Of a stretch of DNA of 64,000 bases, positions 60,301 through 64,000 are shown piece by piece. Origin of the DNA: Ignavibacteriota bacterium (lineage in GTDB: Bacteria > Bacteroidota > Ignavibacteria > UBA10030); NCBI GenBank assembly GCA_003170475.1, contig PMZI01000081.1, positions 13,558 through 77,557 on the forward strand, given 5' to 3'. Every line of letters starts with the position of its first letter. Position 1 is the stretch's first letter. The notes beneath the pieces were generated by a model. It worked only from the letters and a program-made list of their open reading frames with translations, had not been told where the DNA came from and ran no database searches. The translations under genes were made by a program, and so were the position numbers.

Positions 60301-62116
60301 TGATCTTGGCGACGGGGTGTTGGGATTGCTTTGTCCGGATGCCTTGGATTTGCTCGACATGAGGGATACATGGGGAAAGCAGATCGTCGAAAAGACGAAC
60401 CCGGCCAGCGGACCGGATCTCTTCCGGCACATCGCATGGCAGATGACAGGGAACAAGGCGTTCCTCGAAAACTATTACACCGAACAAATTGAAGAGACGG
60501 CTCTTCGCGAATACATCAACACGGAAGGTTCCCTTTGGAGTGATCGTGTGTACGCAGCCAACCGTGAGCTGCAGCGATCGAGACTAGGTGGCGTTGCGTT
60601 AGTGCGGGGGGCCATTCACAGCGGTCACAGCGTGAGCTGGAGATTCAAGGCGCCAGCCAAAGACGAAAGTGCAGCAATCCTTGTGCAAAAAGCAACACCT
60701 TCGGAACTCAAGATCATTGCCTTCGCCCTGGACGCGAAGCCCGTTAATGTGACGATGACAGCCTGGGGCATCGAGCCCGGAGTGTGGGAGATTGTGCAGG
60801 GAATCGATACGAATGGAGATGAGAAGGCCGATACGGTTCTTTCAAAACGGACGGTCGCGCTGGAGAGAAGCAAGAGCATAGACCTGACATTCGATCCGCG
60901 CAAAACCACCATACTCACGATGCAACTCTTGTCGAAGTCGACTCCCTATGCCCAGCGGCCGGATCTTGGAATCAGCAAGGAAGACATTGTGTTGAAGGAA
61001 AACATGATTCACGTGAGAGTGCACAGTCTCGGTTCAGTTACTGCTCCGGCGACGAAAGTGGCACTGCTGGAGAATGGGAAGACCATCGCCATCGCCCCGG
61101 TACCTGAGCTGCAGGCCCCCAACGATCTCCTGCCGAAATTCGCCGATATCCTGCTTCCGGTTCCACCGAGCGCTCATCTGCAGAAGTGCAGCGTTCAGGT
61201 CGATCCGGAGAAGAAGCTGAACGAAATCACTTTTATGAATAACACCATAGATCTCAACGGGAGCTTTGACATGAGTTCGAATTCACAGGACAAGAAACGG
61301 GCAGACCAGATTGGCACGCCGAAGATGCAACCGAGGCCGGAGCATATTGCATTCAATGTGAAAGATCCGGCAGCGGTGGCGAAATGGTACGGCGAACATC
61401 TGGGCATGAAGATCATCCGGAAGAGTCCTCCGCCGGCGAACACCCATTTCATCGCCGATTCTGCAGTCAACATGATGCTCGAGCTGTACAACAACCCGAG
61501 CGTCCCTGTCCCCGACTACAGCTCCTGGAGTCACATGTCGCTGCATCTCGCGTTCATGGTTGACGACGTGAAAGCAATTCGGGATTCTCTCCGTGCCGCC
61601 GGTGCGACGCTGGTCGAAGACGTGACAACGACTCCCATTGGTGACCAGGTCCTGATGATGCGAGATCCCTGGGGCCTGTCTATCCAGTTCGTGAAGCGTA
61701 TTGCGCCCATGTTGAAACCCACAGGTCTGCGTTTTGAACACCTTGCACTCAACGTTCCGGATCCGCAGAGCATGACGAACTGGTATTTCGAGAACATGGG
61801 AATGAAAGTGATCCGCAAAGGCACACCGCCAACCTACACGAACTTCATCGCAGACGCCGGAGGTAACATGATGATGGAGTTGTTCCACAATAGCGCATTT
61901 CCGATGCTCGATCTTTCGAAGGTTCCCCATCTCGCACTTCACTTCGCCTTCATCCTGGACGATGTTCGCTCCATCCGCACGAATCTGATCGGTGCCGGAG
62001 CAACGCTGGCGGAAGAGTTTCGAGAGACCAATGCAGGGGATCAGGTTCTTGTGCTGCGTGATCCGTGGGGACTGGCGATCCAGTTCATTAAACGCGGCGA
62101 ACAGATGCTGAAATAG
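57386..62116 (+). CDS. Giant exported LamG / alpha-toroid / CARDB / double-VOC protein
   Basis: A 1576-residue exported protein. After a signal peptide (to about 'SVIAQQ') come: a LamG-like sandwich (about 40-255, 'DSWIHLALAWDETSGIRFYV'); a beta-rich region (about 270-640); a long helical region (about 650-1120) with 'GELGGGLSDDDDLTNCWPGA' and 'HAHEEGIEAQTQ' that looks like the (alpha/alpha)6 toroid of polysaccharide lyases or glycosidases; a CARDB-like Ig domain (about 1185-1300); and two tandem VOC (glyoxalase/bleomycin-resistance) domains, 1316-1440 ('EHIAFNVKDPAAVAKWYGEH', H1320) and 1447-1576 ('EHLALNVPDPQSMTNWYFEN', H1452). No stop or frame break separates the parts. Only the overall fold types can be proposed; VOC domains on a secreted glycosidase-like protein are very unusual. 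Confidence 0.72.
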   Translation: MNRLLHCLRNPLALAFCAFVLVMACSLPSVIAQQKQEPGLLFYLSGSQGFKADYSAGGKADPNFLRDVKIIPNGAKGPGFECANDQLFSYWAPGNIYAERGTLSFFWRSRETVGKTEFPIFRVGFADHSSWDMVWLRFDYNGHGFDAFVTDANLARVRVSCTMAPFPKPDSWIHLALAWDETSGIRFYVNGKLAAKKDSVVVLSTGLDQFGPHSRIISPTQVQSAYNFQRGGDIDEIRIYDRMLSDGNILRLSKGDDSGKVPELARTLSNPQWRAEWRLRYGWNREGDVPPYVDQPATRVRKVEIQDVYDLKRWWWKATDGIRETTWPGVYNRSRLPGRNDYFQLPDWDCYSLSGKAVTFFMPDEPWNHLEISGAAWGTMSLVASGKDGAGTILFERAKGQEKTFHRLAEPLRGKKIQFTNVEQEVPIGELSAYYVDAGKEPTGSCVVSYSLSSVSLGLMDQVKPLVDFIDGRYSPDEQSTMIAVPAALPQVKHSAMSRSLPLVHILVPYDSRIGTAFNSLDSSYSWQNIDGGLDGIAIDLPAMKLKPTHGQFVPMNIQIKDPNWPARNMLDFSFSVKPGEARTLWLDTRDRILAKGKSLYLTIASASPEFAPQILEGAQIRLIFKPTKEAFREHVQDRFTQVRDNFANWVEERASDPRLNLYNRLMSDLKDLLTVDPKHYPGQSYWYDLDHSHSKPAFVQTACPDGIPLWAFRQVEDLRYFNRFVTWWIDKRQIENGELGGGLSDDDDLTNCWPGAALMGAEPDKIRTAVLKLLDAIYDQGMFTNGLSSIQTDGLHAHEEGIEAQTQAMLVDYGSPKQVERIMETVKALDERLIQKNNVGHRHFRSSYFSGTKLADEGVWEWSLQPQEFLLLQPVLTLAEFNGNARARQLAIDVADGLLAHARKDENGKIVIDYQINFSTDASRPSPLGSKGMLASSMGDGATISTSSAGLQLLWVVYRMTGEKKYLQPLLDLGDGVLGLLCPDALDLLDMRDTWGKQIVEKTNPASGPDLFRHIAWQMTGNKAFLENYYTEQIEETALREYINTEGSLWSDRVYAANRELQRSRLGGVALVRGAIHSGHSVSWRFKAPAKDESAAILVQKATPSELKIIAFALDAKPVNVTMTAWGIEPGVWEIVQGIDTNGDEKADTVLSKRTVALERSKSIDLTFDPRKTTILTMQLLSKSTPYAQRPDLGISKEDIVLKENMIHVRVHSLGSVTAPATKVALLENGKTIAIAPVPELQAPNDLLPKFADILLPVPPSAHLQKCSVQVDPEKKLNEITFMNNTIDLNGSFDMSSNSQDKKRADQIGTPKMQPRPEHIAFNVKDPAAVAKWYGEHLGMKIIRKSPPPANTHFIADSAVNMMLELYNNPSVPVPDYSSWSHMSLHLAFMVDDVKAIRDSLRAAGATLVEDVTTTPIGDQVLMMRDPWGLSIQFVKRIAPMLKPTGLRFEHLALNVPDPQSMTNWYFENMGMKVIRKGTPPTYTNFIADAGGNMMMELFHNSAFPMLDLSKVPHLALHFAFILDDVRSIRTNLIGAGATLAEEFRETNAGDQVLVLRDPWGLAIQFIKRGEQMLK

Positions 62117-62125
62117 ACTATCGTT

Positions 62126-62156
62126 TTGGAAAAGCGACCACTTGTGCGTAAATTAC
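62126..62156 (+). promoter_or_regulatory. Candidate promoter for the HAD phosphatase gene
   Basis: TTTTG with TTG at 62126-62128, 20 bases, TAAATTAC (62149-62156). It has the same 20-base spacing as the other sites; the -7 element matches TAnnTT only. The leader would include the hairpin element at 62163-62310. Confidence 0.45.
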
Positions 62157-62162
62157 ATATGT

Positions 62163-62310
62163 GTCGGCTTGCTGAATAACGCTTTTTGCGGTGCCATCCG
62201 ATGAATCGGATGGCTCAGTTTCAACAAAACCCGCCCCGAAGGGGTCCCTTTGGGAAAGGGTTTCGCGGTTTCGGAGTCGTCGACTTCAGTCGATGATGAC
62301 CATTGTCCGA
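62163..62310. repeat. Non-coding multi-hairpin element
   Basis: At least four short hairpins in a row: GCCATCCGAT-GA-ATCGGATGGC (62193-62214, perfect 10-bp arms), CCCC-GAA-GGGG (62234-62244), TCCC-TTT-GGGA (62245-62255), and GTCGTCGACT-TC-AGTCGATGAT (about 62276-62297, two G-T pairs). It has the look of a dispersed structured repeat, but only one copy is seen here. Confidence 0.5.
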
Positions 62311-62356
62311 CGGCTCCTGGAGACATCTTCTCACAAATCATGAAGAATGGTTGTCC

Positions 62357-63004
62357 ATGATCAAAGCTGTCTTATTCGACCTCGATGGCGTGCTTGTTTC
62401 TACCGATGAGTATCATTATCGTTCCTGGCTCAAGCTCTCGGAAGAGGAAGGCTTTGATTTCTTTGACCATGAGTTCAATCACCAGTTCCGCGGTGTAGCA
62501 CGAATGGAATGTGTGGAGATCCTGACACGGGCCTCAGGCAGGAGCTACACTTTGGAACAAAAAGAGGAAATCGCCGACAGGAAGAACAGGTATTTTGCGG
62601 AGTCGTTGGCCTCGGTGACGCCTGATGAGCTTCTCCCGGGGGCTCTTGCTGCTCTCCAGGAGCTCAATCGGCGCGGCATCAAGATCGCTGTGGCTTCCAA
62701 CAGCCGCAATGCCAAGTCCATCATCAAACAGGTTGGCATTGAGCAATATCTGGATGCCATTGTTGACGGGCATGAGATCGAGAATTCCAAGCCGGACCCG
62801 GAGGTCTTCCTCCTTGCCGCGAAAAGCGTGGGCGTGATGCCTGCTCAGTGCATCGTTGTGGAGGATGCCATCGCTGGCCTTGAAGCAGCCAGGCGGGCGG
62901 GCATGAAAGCGCTCGGCATCGGCACACGTGAACGACTCCCCAACGCAGACATCGTTGTTCCAGATCTGGCCGCAATCTCAATCGATCAACTTTTGTCGCT
63001 CTGA
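62357..63004 (+). CDS. HAD-family beta-phosphoglucomutase-like phosphatase
   Basis: A 215-residue cytoplasmic HAD hydrolase. The nucleophile motif 'LFDLDGVLVSTDEYHYRSW' (D8 and D10) is followed by the cap domain ('FRGVARMECVEILTR'), then motif II 'VASNSRNAKSII' (Ser), motif III lysine in 'SKPDPEVFLLAA' and motif IV 'CIVVEDAIAGLEAA'. This matches beta-phosphoglucomutase, which converts beta-glucose 1-phosphate to glucose 6-phosphate in maltose/trehalose phosphorolysis. The ATG begins 'MIKAVLFDLDG'; the longer frame reading upstream lacks homology. No maltose phosphorylase is adjacent, so another sugar-phosphate phosphatase is possible. Confidence 0.85.
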   Translation: MIKAVLFDLDGVLVSTDEYHYRSWLKLSEEEGFDFFDHEFNHQFRGVARMECVEILTRASGRSYTLEQKEEIADRKNRYFAESLASVTPDELLPGALAALQELNRRGIKIAVASNSRNAKSIIKQVGIEQYLDAIVDGHEIENSKPDPEVFLLAAKSVGVMPAQCIVVEDAIAGLEAARRAGMKALGIGTRERLPNADIVVPDLAAISIDQLLSL

Positions 63005-63111
63005 GTCGGATCTCTGCTCTGCGAACGATGCGTTGCTCACCGGTTTCCTCAGTACCGCTTCTATTTTCTGCACGTCGATTTCATCTGGAACAAGCGAGGG
63101 AGGGTTCCTGC

Positions 63112-64000
63112 TTGAAAAGAATCGTCTTCATCTTCGTATCGATCTTCCTGATCGTATCCCCGTTCCATGCACAAGAGAAAGTCCATCAATCCGCTCAGCT
63201 TCAGCTCGCATCTCCGGAATCCCAGGGGTTTACCCCTGATCGTCTGCAGAGAATAGACAAAGTGCTGCAAGAGTATGTCAATAAGGGGTTGATAGCGGGG
63301 GCGTCGGCCATCGTCGCTCGGAACGGATCTATCGTCTATTACAAAGCGGTTGGCTACGATGACATCGCAACGAAGTCACCTGCAAAGAAAGATGCCATTT
63401 TCCGGATTGCCTCCCAGACGAAATCGGTTACAAGCGTTGCTGTGATGATGCTCTATGAAGAAGGCAAGTTCCTCCTGGATGACCCCATATCGAAGTACAT
63501 ACCCGAATTCAAAGACCCGAAAGTAATCGACAAGTTCAACGACGCCGATACGACGTACACAACGGTGAAGGCAAAGAGAGAAATCACCATCCGCGATCTG
63601 CTGACCCATACTTCGGGCATCGGCTATCCTGACATTGGCAGCAAGTCGATGAAAGCCATGTACTCCAAAGCGAAGATCATTTCGGGAATCGACGCCGACA
63701 CGTCCAGGCTCGGACCCATGATGAAGAAACTGGGATCTCTCCCTTTGTTCCATCAGCCGGGGGAACGCTTCACGTATGGATTGAGTATTGATGTGCTGGG
63801 ATATCTGGTGGAAGTGGTCTCCGGCATGAGTCTCGATGAGTTCTTTCACAAGCGGTTGTTCAAGCCTTTGGGGATGAACGATACTTATTTCTTCCTTCCC
63901 AAAAACAAACAAGCGAGGCTCTGGACTCTGTCTTCGGAGGATTCTCTGAAACATCTGATGGATGCAAAAGACAAACGAAGTGTTGTCAGTGATCATAATC
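63112..64000 (+). CDS. Serine beta-lactamase-like hydrolase, cut by the window end
   Basis: At least 296 codons, open at the right edge. The start is TTG with GAGGGAGGG upstream and a signal peptide ending near 'FHAQE'. The serine beta-lactamase/class C penicillin-binding fold is clear: S101-x-x-K104 in 'ASQTKSVTSVAVMM', 'LLTHTSGIGYP' and tyrosine Y222 in 'FTYGLSIDVLGYLVEVVSG'. Many bacteria carry such periplasmic esterase/D-aminopeptidase-like enzymes. The C-terminal KTG-like box lies beyond the window. The TTG start and the missing 3' end explain why it could be overlooked. Confidence 0.85.
   Translation, partial: MKRIVFIFVSIFLIVSPFHAQEKVHQSAQLQLASPESQGFTPDRLQRIDKVLQEYVNKGLIAGASAIVARNGSIVYYKAVGYDDIATKSPAKKDAIFRIASQTKSVTSVAVMMLYEEGKFLLDDPISKYIPEFKDPKVIDKFNDADTTYTTVKAKREITIRDLLTHTSGIGYPDIGSKSMKAMYSKAKIISGIDADTSRLGPMMKKLGSLPLFHQPGERFTYGLSIDVLGYLVEVVSGMSLDEFFHKRLFKPLGMNDTYFFLPKNKQARLWTLSSEDSLKHLMDAKDKRSVVSDHN

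Noticed and set aside
61260-61340. Frameshift or missed stop joining two genes in the giant protein
   Set aside because: No stop or frame change is visible and the CARDB-to-VOC linker reads as an ordinary polar linker; left as a point to check.
62153-62341. Minus-strand 62-codon frame
   Set aside because: It covers the multi-hairpin element and looks like translated repeat, not protein.
1-64000. tRNA, rRNA, phage or insertion-sequence genes
   Set aside because: No cloverleaf, rRNA stretch, transposase or phage-type gene was recognised in the intergenic regions examined by eye; a covariance search was not possible.

Overview
The window reads as a chromosomal segment of a Gram-negative Bacteroidota-type bacterium, most likely Ignavibacteria or a related lineage of the Chlorobi/Bacteroidota side of the FCB group. 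The signs are C-terminal type IX secretion (T9SS) sorting domains with a 'NYPNPFNPST' signature, a PorV/PorQ-like outer-membrane protein, a TonB-dependent receptor with a carboxypeptidase-regulatory-like N-domain, and six intergenic sites of the form TTG-N20-TAnnTT (four of them TAgyTTTG/A), which is the Bacteroidota-type housekeeping promoter. Purine-rich Shine-Dalgarno sequences are also common. No rRNA, tRNA, CRISPR array or intact transposon was seen.

Layout. 0-15.8 kb holds exported and surface functions: an M16 zinc protease, a minus-strand operon of a PaaK-like adenylate-forming enzyme and an MMPL/RND exporter, a Ser/Thr kinase with TPRs, a GH31 glycosidase, an M28 peptidase and a small outer-membrane barrel protein. 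16.0-38.9 kb is a large catabolic island for purines and related N-heterocycles: hydantoinase, two molybdenum hydroxylases (one of two subunits, one of three), SsnA, PreT-PreA, YgeW, YgeY, two XdhC proteins, a MocA-like cytidylyltransferase, two PLP enzymes and a minus-strand NTPase-membrane fusion. 39.3-50.0 kb holds two T9SS cargo proteins followed by a translationally linked lipoprotein / TonB receptor / PorV-like / NHL lipoprotein operon. 50.1-51.0 kb is a cluster of REP-like palindromic repeats around a GIY-YIG gene whose probable catalytic glutamate is lost. 51-64 kb holds a DUF362 / DUF6599 / isoprenylcysteine-methyltransferase-like operon, an octaheme HAO-like cytochrome c, a run of secreted proteins (GlcG/HbpS-like, LamG lipoprotein, secreted PPC domain, and a 1576-residue LamG / alpha-toroid / CARDB / double-VOC protein), a beta-phosphoglucomutase-like HAD protein and a truncated serine beta-lactamase-like gene.

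How the genes work together. The island resembles the E. coli yge/xdh/ssnA region linked to anaerobic urate and purine breakdown, but it is rearranged. PreT-PreA stands where YgfK would be. Two other PLP enzymes stand where the diaminopropionate lyase YgeX would be. Maturation genes are of the XdhC/MocA type, with no SelD, YqeB or YqeC in view. The likely chain is hydroxylation or reduction of the purine ring by the Mo enzymes, deamination by SsnA, ring reduction and opening by PreTA and the hydantoinase, then carbamoyl transfer by YgeW, deacylation by YgeY and ammonia release by the PLP enzymes. Enzyme identities rest on close motif agreement; pathway direction and substrate are inferred.
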